Source of the DNA: Streptomyces finlayi
Lineage (GTDB): Bacteria; Actinomycetota; Actinomycetes; Streptomycetales; Streptomycetaceae
Length of the DNA: 64,000 bases
Assembly: GCF_014216315.1 (NCBI RefSeq)
Contig: NZ_CP045702.1
Location: 3,224,001 to 3,288,000, forward strand
Direction of reading: 5' to 3'
Part shown: positions 31,802-40,441 of the stretch, piece by piece
Numbering within the stretch: the stretch's first letter is position 1
Layout: every line of letters begins with the position of its first letter
Made by a program: the position numbers and the translations under genes
Notes under the pieces: generated by a model
What the model saw: the letters and a program-made list of their open reading frames with translations, nothing else
Database searches by the model: none
What the model was told of the DNA's origin: nothing

Positions 31802-32299
31802 ATGACGAAACCCGTGCCGTACACCGCAGGCGGCGAGAAGGAATCGCTGCACGCCAGCCTGAACAACCACCGCGAAGTGATGCTGTGGAAGCTGGAAGGG
31901 CTGGACGACGAGCAGGTGCGCCGCCCGATGACTCCCACCGGCACCAGCCTCCTGGGCCTGGTCAAGCACCTCGCCGCCGTCGAGTACGGCTGGTTCTGCT
32001 CGACGTTCGGCCGGGACACGGAGAAGCTGTGGTTCGACCCGTACAAGGACGACATGGTGGTCGCACCGGACGAGACGACCGAGCAGATCCTCGCCTTCTA
32101 CGGCCGGGCCCGCGCCGCCGCGGATCTGGCGATCGAGGAGACCGGTCTCGACGAGACGGGCACCTCGTGGGACGGGAAGACCGTGTCGATGCGCTGGGTC
32201 CTCATCCACATGCTGGAGGACGTCGTACGCCACGTCGGGCACATGGACATCGTCCGTGAACTGATCGACGGCGCGACCGGCACCCACCGCACCGGCTGA
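31802..32299 (+). CDS. DinB-family (DUF664) protein
   Basis: 165-aa four-helix DinB/YfiT-like protein. Metal-ligand histidines: LLGLVKHLAAVEYGW (His near 60) and LEDVVRHVGHMDIVREL (His near 143 and 146). Members include mycothiol- or bacillithiol-dependent transferases; the specific function is unknown. ATG 31802, short leader, convergent with the DUF4259 gene. Confidence 0.82.
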   Translation: MTKPVPYTAGGEKESLHASLNNHREVMLWKLEGLDDEQVRRPMTPTGTSLLGLVKHLAAVEYGWFCSTFGRDTEKLWFDPYKDDMVVAPDETTEQILAFYGRARAAADLAIEETGLDETGTSWDGKTVSMRWVLIHMLEDVVRHVGHMDIVRELIDGATGTHRTG

Positions 32300-32302
32300 G
32301 CG

Positions 32303-32719
32303 TCACCCCGCCGCCCTCGCCAGCACCTCCCGGAGCCGGGCGATCCCTGCCGCCCACAGCTCGCTCGCCCCGGCCTCGGCCCACAGCTCAGGCAGCTCGG
32401 ACCGCGCCCCCGCCACCCGGTCCAGGGCGCTCACCGCCAGGGCACGCAGCTCCGGCGCGAGCGGAGGCAGCGGTTCGTCCGGCCCGTACGCCGTCGTCAC
32501 CGGCTCCCCGCCCGGACACTGGGCGGCGATCAGCGCCGCGGCTGCCACCGCCACCGCGCCCTCGTCGGAGTCGAGGTACTCGGCGGGCCCCGTGCCCGTC
32601 ACGGCCGTCAGCGCGTCCCTGAGCAGGGCCTCCCGCTTGTCGGACGGGGCGTCGTCCAGGTGGCCGCCGAAGTCGGCCGCGGTGTCGTTGTCGAAATGGC
32701 CGATGTCCCAGGTGCCCAT
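32303..32719 (-). CDS. DUF4259 protein
   Basis: 138 aa, beginning MGTWDIGHFDNDTAADF, the hallmark N-terminus of DUF4259 (GTWGxGxFDNDxAADW-like). No catalytic motif known. ATG 32719. Lies 13 bp downstream of the methyltransferase stop on the same strand, so the two may be cotranscribed with the upstream methyltransferase. Confidence 0.8.
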   Translation of the reverse strand: MGTWDIGHFDNDTAADFGGHLDDAPSDKREALLRDALTAVTGTGPAEYLDSDEGAVAVAAAALIAAQCPGGEPVTTAYGPDEPLPPLAPELRALAVSALDRVAGARSELPELWAEAGASELWAAGIARLREVLARAAG

Positions 32720-32732
32720 GACGGTCTTCCCC

Positions 32733-33425
32733 TCAGTTGGTGCACCCATCCTCGCGCGCACCACTGACAATCGGCTTCCGAGCCAGCAGGAACGCCTGCG
32801 GGGTCTTCTCCGGGAAGGCGCTCCCGGTGTCCGCCTCACGCACCGTCCGGGCCGTCATCGTCAGCCCGGCCTCGGTCAACAGCCCTGCCATCCGGTCCGG
32901 TCGGCGCCGACGGAAGTCGAGCTCGATGGCGCTCCCCCACGCGTCCGTCAGGTGCAGCACCTCGTCACCCGCCTGGAACCCCAGCAGAAGGTGGCCTCCC
33001 GGAGCCAGTACGCGGTAGAACTCCTCAAAGACGCGCGGCAGTTGCTCGTCCGGCACATGGATCGTGGAGTACCAGGCCAGCAGCCCGCCCAGGCCGCCGT
33101 CCGGCAGGTCGAGGTTGAGCATCGACCCCTCGTCGAAGCGCACCCCGGGAAGATTCCGCCGGGCCACCGCCAGCATCCCGGGCGACAGGTCGATCCCGAA
33201 CGCGTCCATTCCGAGCCCTCGCAGACGGCCCGTCACCCGTCCTGTACCGCAGCCGACATCGGCCACGGGCCCACCGCCGCCCTCCCGCACGAGTTCGGCG
33301 AACGCGGCGAGGATCGCCCGGTCCAGCGGCTTGGCGGCCAGCTCTTCCCGGAAGCGCTCGTCGTATCCGACGGCCATGGTGTCGTACGAGGTCCGGGTGG
33401 CGTTCAGGAAGTCGGCTTCGGTCAT
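32733..33425 (-). CDS. class I SAM-dependent methyltransferase
   Basis: 230-aa Rossmann methyltransferase. Motif I VADVGCGTGRVTGRL (about 52-66), post-I FGIDLSPGM, motif II LLAWYSTIH near 115, and APGGHLLLGFQAGDE near 140. Substrate unknown. ATG 33425; 11 bp after the GNAT stop, same strand. Confidence 0.88.
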   Translation of the reverse strand: MTEADFLNATRTSYDTMAVGYDERFREELAAKPLDRAILAAFAELVREGGGGPVADVGCGTGRVTGRLRGLGMDAFGIDLSPGMLAVARRNLPGVRFDEGSMLNLDLPDGGLGGLLAWYSTIHVPDEQLPRVFEEFYRVLAPGGHLLLGFQAGDEVLHLTDAWGSAIELDFRRRRPDRMAGLLTEAGLTMTARTVREADTGSAFPEKTPQAFLLARKPIVSGAREDGCTN

Positions 33426-33436
33426 GGTGCCGCACC

Positions 33437-33949
33437 CTAGAGGCCGGGCACCTCCACACGCCACCGCACCTCGCCGTCCTCCCGCTCCTCGGTCGGCGAG
33501 AGCCCGGCGGCCGAGGCCACGGCACCGGACGCCGCGTGGCCGGGGTGGATGTGCGCGACGACCGTACGGACGTGCCCGCCTCCCACCAGGTGGGTGACCA
33601 GGCCCTTCGCCGCCTCTTTGGCGTACCCCCGGCCCTGCCACCCGGTTCCCACGACCCAGGCCACTTCCGCCCGGGGACCGCGCACGGTCGCCTGCACGTA
33701 ACCCACCAGGTGGCCTTCCCCGCGCACCCGGAGCACCCAGTTCCACCAGAGTTCGGCGGGATCGGGCGACCCCGCGCTCTGACGTTCGTACCGTGCGCGC
33801 AGGGCGTCCTCGTCCTCCGGGGTGCCCCCGGTGTACGCGTGCAGGGCCGGGTCGAGGAGGACCGCTGCCATTTCCCGGGCGTATCCGGCCTCCAGGGGCA
33901 GCGCGTCGAGGCGCGCGGTGGAGAAGGGCTGGGGCCCGTTGATCACCAT
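33437..33949 (-). CDS. GNAT-family N-acetyltransferase
   Basis: 170-aa GNAT (RimJ/RimL-like). Acetyl-CoA loop VVGTGWQGRGYAKEAAKGLV near 98-117 fits Q/RxxGxG/A. N-terminal STARLDALPLEAGYAREM is typical for acetylation of small molecules or ribosomal proteins. ATG 33949. First gene of a likely three-gene leftward unit (GNAT, methyltransferase, DUF4259). Confidence 0.85.
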   Translation of the reverse strand: MVINGPQPFSTARLDALPLEAGYAREMAAVLLDPALHAYTGGTPEDEDALRARYERQSAGSPDPAELWWNWVLRVRGEGHLVGYVQATVRGPRAEVAWVVGTGWQGRGYAKEAAKGLVTHLVGGGHVRTVVAHIHPGHAASGAVASAAGLSPTEEREDGEVRWRVEVPGL

Positions 33950-33963
33950 GGGGCCGAAGCATA

Positions 33964-34163
33964 GTGACCGGCCGGGCCGCGCTCGTACCGCTCGGGGCGA
34001 CCGCGCTCGCGTTGTTCGTGGCGGTCTCGGTCGCCGACATCGCGGCGTACTTCGCCGGTCGAGGGCTGGGGGGCCCGCGGCTCTCGCCCCTGTCACCGGC
34101 CAAGCGGTGGAGCGGATCGACTCGCTGCTCATCGCGCTGGCCGTCCTGCTGGTCCTGCGCTGA
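33964..34163 (+). pseudogene. phosphatidate cytidylyltransferase (CdsA) remnant
   Basis: FVAVSVADIAAYFAGRGLGG and PRLSPLSPAKRWSG match the central CdsA membrane/active region (SDxxAYFxGRxxGxxxLxPxxSPxKTWxG). The conserved C-terminus ERIDSLLIALAVLLVLR-stop follows in another frame, ending at 34163. About 60-70 residues between them are missing, so an internal deletion fused two conserved blocks out of phase. The N-terminal two thirds are absent. Confidence 0.7.
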
Positions 34164-34226
34164 ACCCCGTCGCCGAACGGCGGGCCAGCGAGTGACGCGG
34201 CGGCCGGTCCGTGCGGCAATGGACGT

Positions 34227-34628
34227 ATGGATACGGTTCCGGAGCTCCGCCCCTTCGTCAAGCAGTACACCGTCCTGCTCAGCAGCCGCCGGCCGGACGG
34301 ATCGGCCGCGCACACCCCCGTGAGCATCGCCGTCGAAGGCGATCACGCCTACGTCCGTACGTTCTCCTCGGCGTGGAAGGTCGACCGGATGCGCAACCAT
34401 CCGGTGGTCGACATCGCGCCCTGCACCGTGCGGGGCGCGCCGACAGGGCCGCCGATCAGGGCCTGGGCGCGTCTTCTGCCGCCCGGCTCGAAGGAGAACA
34501 CCCACGCCGCCAGGACGCTGTCCCGCAAGTATCCGGCCCTGCACGGCGTACTCGTCCCGCTGACGCACCGGATCAAGCGTGACCGGACGCTGCACTACGA
34601 GCTGCGCCCCGTCACCGACGAGGACTGA
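34227..34628 (+). CDS. PPOX-class F420-dependent oxidoreductase-like protein
   Basis: 133-aa split-barrel flavin/deazaflavin protein. YTVLLSSRRPDGSAAHTPVSIAV (about 14-36) and YVRTFSSAWKVDRMRNHPVVDIAPCTVRG (about 42-70) are the PPOX/F420-H2 binding strands. ATG 34227, no clear Shine-Dalgarno; possibly leaderless. Substrate unknown. Confidence 0.82.
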   Translation: MDTVPELRPFVKQYTVLLSSRRPDGSAAHTPVSIAVEGDHAYVRTFSSAWKVDRMRNHPVVDIAPCTVRGAPTGPPIRAWARLLPPGSKENTHAARTLSRKYPALHGVLVPLTHRIKRDRTLHYELRPVTDED

Positions 34629-34638
34629 ACCGGCCCGG

Positions 34639-35640
34639 TCAGTCGGCCGCCCGTCGCCGCCGTTTCAGCACCAGTGCGCCGACGGCCGCCGCCGCGACGA
34701 TCACCGCGCCGAGCGCGGCGCTGCCCCCCTGGCCTTCGCCCTCGTCGCCGCTCGCGCCCGTGTCCGCCCCGGCCCCGTCCCGCGCCTTCCCGGACGGCGA
34801 CGTACCGCCCTCAGCGCCGTCACCGCTTTCCACGTCCACCCGCTCCACACCGCTGCCCGCCCCCTCCGAGCCGAACATGACCGCCGATCCGTCGGCCGTG
34901 TACGTCACCGACTCGGACTGGCCCTGGAACGGTGCGTCCACGCGGTAGTCGTCGCCGAGCCTGCCGTCCTCGAAGGCGTACCCGCGCGCGCTGAAGTAGG
35001 AGCGCAGCACCAGCCGCGTACCGTCCGGCGAGAACGCCCCGTCCGTCACCCACGGCACCTCGCCGACCCGCCGGAACACGTTGTTCCCGCCCGTGGAGAG
35101 CCGTGCGGGACCCTCGTACAGTCCGCCGCCGTCCTCGTTCTTCGAGGCGATGTAGACCCGCCCCGTCTTCGGGTGCACCATCATCGCCTCGGCGTTGCGC
35201 GCCCCGTCCGCGTAGGTCACGTCGAACTGGGTCGCCCGCACCGTGGCGTCCCGCAGCTGTTTCGGTTCGGGGAAGCGGTAGATCCAGACGTGATCCCAGG
35301 ACCCGTCGAGGTTGTCGCCGATGTCCCCGACGTACAGGTTCCCGTCCGGCCCGATCGACACCGCTTCCACGTCGCGGGGCTCCCCCACCCCCCGCATGGT
35401 GACGGTCGCGACGGTCTTGCCGGTCCGGGAGTCGACGGCGTACAGGTAGGGACCGTCCTCGCTGTCGTTGTGCGTCCAGTAGACGCCGGGATGGAGCCGG
35501 CTCGCGGCGAGGCCACTGGACTCGGTGATCCTCGGGTCCTCGATCGTGAAGCTCTGGTCGGCTCCGTCGGCCACGGCCGGAGCCGCCCCCGTCAGCACGA
35601 GCAGGAGGGCGGCCCCGGAAGCAGTCAGATACGCACGCAT
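34639..35640 (-). CDS. secreted, membrane-anchored beta-propeller protein
   Basis: 333 aa. Signal peptide about 1-25 (ending AVADG), then propeller-like repeats with VGEPRDVEAVSIGPDGNLYVGDIGDN and WVTDGAFSPDGTRLVLRSY (NHL/esterase-like), a low-complexity Gly/Asp/Ser linker (about 265-300) and a C-terminal TM helix GSAALGAVIVAAAAVGALVL followed by KRRRR. This is a type-I topology with an extracellular propeller; no LPxTG is seen. ATG 35640, divergent from the GDSL gene. Confidence 0.75.
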   Translation of the reverse strand: MRAYLTASGAALLLVLTGAAPAVADGADQSFTIEDPRITESSGLAASRLHPGVYWTHNDSEDGPYLYAVDSRTGKTVATVTMRGVGEPRDVEAVSIGPDGNLYVGDIGDNLDGSWDHVWIYRFPEPKQLRDATVRATQFDVTYADGARNAEAMMVHPKTGRVYIASKNEDGGGLYEGPARLSTGGNNVFRRVGEVPWVTDGAFSPDGTRLVLRSYFSARGYAFEDGRLGDDYRVDAPFQGQSESVTYTADGSAVMFGSEGAGSGVERVDVESGDGAEGGTSPSGKARDGAGADTGASGDEGEGQGGSAALGAVIVAAAAVGALVLKRRRRAAD

Positions 35641-35698
35641 GGCACAAGTGTCCATCGTCACGTCGCAGGCCGGAGCGTTGATCGGCAATGATTGCGCC

Positions 35699-36382
35699 AT
35701 GCGTTTTCTCTTCGTCGGCGACTCCATGACCATCGGGAGCTCCGGCGACTTCACCTGGCGCTACCGGATGTGGCAGCACCTGGAAGCGACCATGCCCGGC
35801 GCGTACGAGATAGTCGGCCCGCGCACGGAGCTGTACGACACCGGGGCGCACGCCCCCGTCTCGTACGCGTACGGCGACCTCGCCTTCCCCGTCGCCGCAC
35901 GTCGGCACCTGGCCGGCTGGGGTGAGGGCTGGCTCCACATGGCCCCGGCGATCGCGCACACGGTGACCGCGACCCGCGCCGACGTCCTGCTCGTCTCACT
36001 GGGCCTGATAGACCTCGGCTTCTACACCGACAGTGAACAGACCGCCGCGAACGCAAGGGCCTTCGTCGCGGCGGCCCGCACCGCCAACCCGCACATCAAG
36101 GCCGTGCTCCTGCCCGTCATACCGAACGTCCGCGCGGAGTCCGACGCCCCCTTCGCCGCCGAGTGCGACCACTTCAACGTGCTCCTCGCCAAGGCGGTCG
36201 CCGACCTCGACGAACCGGCGTCCCCCGTGCTGCTGGCCTCGCGCCCGACGGCGTACGACATCCACGAGGACACGTACGACGGCACCCATCCCGGCCCCAC
36301 CGGCGAACACAAACTGGCCGCCGCCTTCGCGGACGCGATGCACCAGGCGTGGGGCGTCGGCGGGCCGTACGCGGCCGGGTAA
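35699..36382 (+). CDS. SGNH/GDSL hydrolase
   Basis: 227-aa esterase-fold protein. Block I FVGDSMTIG (Ser9 nucleophile), block III VSLGLIDLGF (Asp in place of the usual Asn), block V DTYDGTHPGPTGEHKLA with Asp/His of the triad. No signal peptide is evident, so cytoplasmic. ATG 35699 lies in a 58-bp divergent gap and may be leaderless. Confidence 0.85.
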   Translation: MRFLFVGDSMTIGSSGDFTWRYRMWQHLEATMPGAYEIVGPRTELYDTGAHAPVSYAYGDLAFPVAARRHLAGWGEGWLHMAPAIAHTVTATRADVLLVSLGLIDLGFYTDSEQTAANARAFVAAARTANPHIKAVLLPVIPNVRAESDAPFAAECDHFNVLLAKAVADLDEPASPVLLASRPTAYDIHEDTYDGTHPGPTGEHKLAAAFADAMHQAWGVGGPYAAG

Positions 36383-36608
36383 CAGGCCCCCCGGAGCCGC
36401 ACAATTCGCCTCCGGCCCTCCCCGCGGCCGACGGCGCGAGGTTCGAGGGCCCGGTGCAGGGCAGCGGCACGCCACACAACACGTGCAACCGGCAGGTCGG
36501 CGGGGGCAGATGGGCGCCCCCGCCGAATCCCGTGCGAACGCGGCGTCCCCGCCGGACGAGCCGCACGAGCCGAACGAGCCCGACGGGGACGCCCGCTGGG
36601 CCCCCGCC

Positions 36609-37244
36609 CTACTCCGCCGTCAGCAGCGTCAGCGCCAGGTACGTCAGTTCCCCCGACACGTCCTCCGGCCTCGCCCGGCGGGGGCGGCGGCTGTGGTGGG
36701 CCATGAGTTCCAGGATCGTGTTGACCATCACGATCACGTCGGCTCTGTGGTCCGTGTTCACCGCCTCGCCCCGGCCCACCGCCCGCTCCGTGGCGGCCGC
36801 GTAGAACTCGACCCAGGTCTCCCGCCAGCGTCGGCAGTGCTCGTCCACGGCCCGACTGACCCCCAGCACCTCGACGAACGCCACGCGCGCCTCGCGCGGA
36901 TCCCGCGTCACGGCGGCCACGTAAGCGTCGAAGAGCCGCCGCACCCGGGCCTGTGGCGTGCACTCGTCGATGTCCTCGGCGAGCTGGACGTTCTCCGCCG
37001 CGCGCATCCCGTTCGTCGACACCCGGTTGTGCAGCGCGATCAGCAGCCCTTCGAGGGAGTCGTACTCCTGCCGGAACACCTCCTCCGGAACCCCCGCCTG
37101 CTCGCACAAGGCGTCCACCGACGTATCGGCGAACCCGTACACCCCGAACAACTCCAATCCCGCTTCGAGCAATTGTTCACGAACGGCCGCACGAAGCCGG
37201 TCCCCCGACGCTCCGGTTCGCCATGCCACCTCGGTATCCATCAC
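36609..37244 (-). CDS. TetR-family transcriptional regulator
   Basis: 211 aa. HTH about 28-63 (GLELFGVYGFADTSVDALCEQAGVPEEVFRQEY), C-terminal helical effector domain. Ligand and target unknown; no target gene is immediately adjacent. A 226-bp gap to the GDSL gene shows nothing notable. Confidence 0.82.
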   Translation of the reverse strand: MMDTEVAWRTGASGDRLRAAVREQLLEAGLELFGVYGFADTSVDALCEQAGVPEEVFRQEYDSLEGLLIALHNRVSTNGMRAAENVQLAEDIDECTPQARVRRLFDAYVAAVTRDPREARVAFVEVLGVSRAVDEHCRRWRETWVEFYAAATERAVGRGEAVNTDHRADVIVMVNTILELMAHHSRRPRRARPEDVSGELTYLALTLLTAE

Positions 37245-37373
37245 CGGTCCTCCTCAGGATCACGCGCGCAGCGAACGGCTGCACCACCCCGTCATGGGAG
37301 CCCCACATTGTCCTCGCCCCACGGCCGGGGCGGCGGCTACGCCACACCCATGAACCGCCCGCACCTGTGACCG

Positions 37374-38357
37374 TCAGAGCTTGGGCTCGCGGGCGCGCAT
37401 CGCTGCCAGTTCAGCGAAGCGCTCGCGCCAAGGGAGCGGTTCGGGCAGGGTCGCCGCCTCCGCCTTCCAGGCCGCCCAGACCTCCCGCAACTCCTCGCGC
37501 CCGCACGGCCCGCAGTGAGTCGCACCGCCCACGGACCGGAACACGTGCTCCTCACCCGGCCCGGCACACACCACGAACTGCGGCGCGGGCTCCGGGCGAC
37601 GAGGCTCCGGGGAGCGGGGCTCGGGCAGGACGACTTCCCCTGGCAGCTTGTGTACGAGCCGGTGACGCAGGAACCCGACCGCCGACCGCACCCCGCCCTC
37701 GGGCAGCCCACTGGTCAGCGCCCTGCGCAGGTCATCCGCGCCGACACCCCGCCGCAGCCACTCGGCGGCAGACTCCGCAAGCCCTCTGGCCTCACGCACC
37801 CCGAGGTGCAGCTCGCGCCGCTCATGCCGCAGCGACAGCAACACACGCTCGGCCTCGACGACTTCGGGAGCCGCCTCCGCTTCGGGAACCTCCTCCGCTT
37901 CGGGAGGTGGGTGGGGTGTGTTCTTCTCAAGTTCTTCGTCTACCGGTAGTGAGCCACCGACCGTCCGATCCCTCGGACGGCCGACCGTCGGAGACTGCAC
38001 ACTCGGCGGGACCTGGCCGTCGACCGTGGCCCCCACCCGCAGCCGGGCGGCCTGGTCGTCGGTCAGTGGCACATTGGAGAAGAGCTGCACGGTGACCCAG
38101 CGCCCGCCCCCGACGGTCTCCCGCCGCTCATGCACGAACCCGTGCATGACCAGCTCGGCCTTGGCCCGCTGATACGCCCGCCCGGTGATCCCGAGCTTGC
38201 GCGCGTGCTCGCTGAGCGGCCGGTCGTTCTTCTCGTCGGGGAGCCCCTGCACGTACAGGAGGAGGATCTTCGCGTCACTGCGCAGACGCGGATGCCGCAC
38301 GACATCGTGCGAAGCCTTCGTGAAGCGCCGAGAGGGCGCGATAGCATGCCAAAGCAT
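37374..38357 (-). CDS. helix-turn-helix protein (plasmid/phage replication-regulator-like)
   Basis: 327 aa. An N-terminal wHTH (about 18-90: LRSDAKILLLYVQGLPDEKNDRPLSEHARKLGITGRAYQRAK) resembles streptomycete helix-turn-helix proteins often linked to integrative elements. A Pro/Glu-rich linker follows (about 150-190), then a region with HCGPCGRE near 285 that could bind zinc. ATG 38357 chosen because the upstream part of the open frame is not conserved-looking; AGG just before it. Function unknown. Confidence 0.65.
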   Translation of the reverse strand: MLWHAIAPSRRFTKASHDVVRHPRLRSDAKILLLYVQGLPDEKNDRPLSEHARKLGITGRAYQRAKAELVMHGFVHERRETVGGGRWVTVQLFSNVPLTDDQAARLRVGATVDGQVPPSVQSPTVGRPRDRTVGGSLPVDEELEKNTPHPPPEAEEVPEAEAAPEVVEAERVLLSLRHERRELHLGVREARGLAESAAEWLRRGVGADDLRRALTSGLPEGGVRSAVGFLRHRLVHKLPGEVVLPEPRSPEPRRPEPAPQFVVCAGPGEEHVFRSVGGATHCGPCGREELREVWAAWKAEAATLPEPLPWRERFAELAAMRAREPKL

Positions 38358-38515
38358 CCTGGTGGAGTCGCTTCCACTGGTGGGTGAAGGTCCCCGGAGA
38401 GGTGTTGGTAGCACCGCCGGGGACCGCCCTATGCGCGGATGCGCACAGAGCGTAGTGATGCGATCACGGTACCGCACACTGCGGGCACCCCGGCGCCGAT
38501 TCTGCGACTCCCGAA

Positions 38516-38537
38516 GTAGCAGATGTACATCTGCTAC
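38516..38537. promoter_or_regulatory. 22-bp perfect palindrome, relBE-like operator
   Basis: The 22 bases are exactly self-complementary (half-site GTAGCAGATGT). A TACGTT -10 candidate (38535-38540) overlaps its right end and the antitoxin ATG follows six bases later, so the repressor would block a leaderless promoter. Confidence 0.8.
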
Positions 38538-38546
38538 GTTTCTTAC

Positions 38547-38825
38547 ATGAGTGAACCCGTGGTCGAGTCCATGGCAGAGGTCCGCCGTCACCTCGCAGAC
38601 GTGATCGACCGCGCGAGGCGCGACGACACTCCCACGATCATCACTCGCCGAGGCAAGAGCGAGGTGGTCGTGGTCGACATCGACGAGTACCGACGCCTCT
38701 GCGAGGCTGCCGAGCGGCTCGAAGACGAGTGGCTCAACCGCATGGCCGACGAGGCCGAGTCCGAGGGAACCGAGGAGTCCGTCTCCCTGGAAGAAATGGC
38801 CGCACTCCTGCGGTCTGCTCACTGA
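38547..38825 (+). CDS. Phd/YefM-family antitoxin
   Basis: 92 aa. VESMAEVRRHLADVIDRARRDDTPTIITRRGKSEVVVVDIDEYRRL is the Phd/YefM DNA-binding fold; the C-terminal acidic part should neutralise the toxin. ATG 38547 is preferred over upstream ATG 38523, which lies within the palindrome. Four-base gap to the toxin gene. Confidence 0.88.
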   Translation: MSEPVVESMAEVRRHLADVIDRARRDDTPTIITRRGKSEVVVVDIDEYRRLCEAAERLEDEWLNRMADEAESEGTEESVSLEEMAALLRSAH

Positions 38826-38829
38826 TCCC

Positions 38830-39090
38830 GTGGGGTACGTCACGCAGTTCACCGCACACGCCCAGCGGGACCTTCTGAAAATCCCGCTTCAGGACGCCCG
38901 GCGCCTTCTCGTCCGCTTCGCCGAACTCCAGAAGGCCATGGACTCCGGGGATCTCGCCGCCTTCGACATCAAGCCCCTCCAGGGACACCACGCGCGCTGG
39001 CGGCTCAGGGTCGGCGACTACCACGCCGTGTACACCGTCGAAGACGGCCGGCTGATCATCTGGGTGATGGGCGGGCACCGGAGCGCGTGA
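38830..39090 (+). CDS. RelE/ParE-family toxin
   Basis: 86 aa. FTAHAQRDLLKIP at the N-terminus and HHARWRLRVGDYHAVYTVEDGRLIIWVMGGHR near the C-terminus are typical of the RelE ribosome-dependent mRNA interferase fold (basic residues lining the cleft). GTG 38830 start. Cotranscribed with the antitoxin. Confidence 0.88.
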   Translation: MGYVTQFTAHAQRDLLKIPLQDARRLLVRFAELQKAMDSGDLAAFDIKPLQGHHARWRLRVGDYHAVYTVEDGRLIIWVMGGHRSA

Positions 39091-39130
39091 GTTGCGGAAT
39101 CTCCGTAGCGTGCACCGCTCCATCCGCTCC

Positions 39131-39550
39131 TCACTTGCTCTGGGCCAGGACCCCCAGCGTCAGTTCGTGCAGCAGCGCCGGGTCTACGAACGGCACCTCC
39201 GCCGTAGGCCGGGAACGCCAGTCCAGCGGCCAGGTCGCCCCGTACAACGCGGGCACCCCGACGAACGCCGCGCCCCGCCGGTCCCTGGCCAGCGCCTCCG
39301 TGCCCGGAGGCCAGCGGTAGGCCGCCACGGTCTGCGGCGGCAGCAGGAAGAATATGCTGCGCGCGCCGATCCCGGAGCGGACGATCGGTCCGGCCTGGAA
39401 GTCGGTGAACTGCATGATCTCGTACGCGATTTGCTCGCCGAGCAGCCCGATCGCCCGTACCGCGTCGAAGTGGATTCCCGCGTGGCGCAGGGCGTGCCCG
39501 GAGGCGGGCACCCAGGCCGGTACCGGATCAAGTGAACTTCGCTGTTCCAT
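39131..39550 (-). CDS. unknown protein divergent from the XRE gene
   Basis: 139 aa, no domain I can name with confidence. Moderately hydrophobic centre (IGLLGEQIAYEIMQFTDFQAGPIV, ARSIFFLLPPQTVAAYRWPPG). Genes of this size often lie opposite XRE/DUF397 pairs in streptomycetes (abaA-like loci), which makes a shared regulatory unit plausible. ATG 39550. Confidence 0.6.
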   Translation of the reverse strand: MEQRSSLDPVPAWVPASGHALRHAGIHFDAVRAIGLLGEQIAYEIMQFTDFQAGPIVRSGIGARSIFFLLPPQTVAAYRWPPGTEALARDRRGAAFVGVPALYGATWPLDWRSRPTAEVPFVDPALLHELTLGVLAQSK

Positions 39551-39601
39551 GCGCACAGCGTTGCGGCAAACACTTACCGTGACCAGGGCCACGAAGAGTC
39601 T

Positions 39602-39637
39602 GTGCACTGCCGTGCACGTGAGGAGGGAGCTGTGCAC
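39602..39637. promoter_or_regulatory. three GTGCAC palindromes in the XRE control region
   Basis: GTGCAC occurs at 39602, 39612 and 39632; the first two are 10 bp apart (one helical turn). The last includes the XRE start codon. A TACCGT -10 candidate is at 39575-39580. Could be an autoregulatory site of the XRE protein. Confidence 0.45.
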
Positions 39638-40441
39638 TCCACCGGCCAGGGAAGCAACAGCGCCGAGATGTTCGGCGCCTTGCTCCGGTTCTTCCGCGAA
39701 CAGACAGGACTTTCCCAGGAGGCGCTGGGCCTGAAGCTCGGCTTCTCCAAGTCGCAGGTGGCGATGGTAGAGCGGGGGCAGCGGCCCCCCAGGGGGAACT
39801 TCATCGCGCTGGCGGATGAGGTGCTCGGTGCACAAGGTGCACTGATCGCAGCGGGCGGGAAACTCACCTACAGTCACTTGGCGTCCTGGTTCGGCCCGTT
39901 CGCGGAGGAGGAGGTCACCGCATCCGCCCGGCACGAGTACGAGACCCATGTGGTGCCTGGTCTGCTTCAGACGGAGACCTACGCCCGTACCGTCCTCAGT
40001 GGCGGCTATCCGCCCGTCGACGATGAGGTGATCGAGGGCAGGGTCCAGGCTCGGCTGGCTCGCCAGAGTTTGCTGACCCGCAAGAACCCGGCAGCCATCA
40101 GCTTCGTACTGGAACTGAGCGCCCTTGCCCGGCCGATCGGGGGGCGCCGGACACACAAGGAACAGCTACGCCGCATCCTGGACGTCGCCCAGTTGAGGCA
40201 CGTGCAGGTGCAGGTGATGCCGCAGGGCAGGGAAAACCACTCAGGGCTCAGCGGTTCGTTCGTCCTGCTGGAATCCAAGGAGCGACGGCAACTCGCTTAC
40301 CTCGAAGTGCAGGACCACAGTTTTTTGGTCAGCGAGCAGCCCGCTCTAGGCAATCTTTTCGGCAAGTATGGCACTCTGCGGGCACAGGCCTTGAGCCCCG
40401 AAGAGTCCACCGAGCAAATCGAAAAGATGGCAGCTGAATGA
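39632..40441 (+). CDS. XRE-family regulator with DUF5753 domain
   Basis: 269 aa. N-terminal HTH (LLRFFREQTGLSQEALGLKLGFSKSQVAMVERGQRPP, about 17-55) and the streptomycete-type C-terminal DUF5753 domain (HVVPGLLQTETYARTVLSGG near 110). Partner of the downstream DUF397 protein, as in the abaA/bldB-linked families. GTG 39632 with GGAGGGAG upstream is preferred to the earlier GTG 39602. ATGA overlap with the DUF397 gene. Confidence 0.88.
   Translation: MHSTGQGSNSAEMFGALLRFFREQTGLSQEALGLKLGFSKSQVAMVERGQRPPRGNFIALADEVLGAQGALIAAGGKLTYSHLASWFGPFAEEEVTASARHEYETHVVPGLLQTETYARTVLSGGYPPVDDEVIEGRVQARLARQSLLTRKNPAAISFVLELSALARPIGGRRTHKEQLRRILDVAQLRHVQVQVMPQGRENHSGLSGSFVLLESKERRQLAYLEVQDHSFLVSEQPALGNLFGKYGTLRAQALSPEESTEQIEKMAAE

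Noticed and set aside
36438..36470. GGTTCGA-like string suggesting a tRNA T-arm
   Set aside because: No acceptor or anticodon stems around it; no tRNA gene was found in the window.
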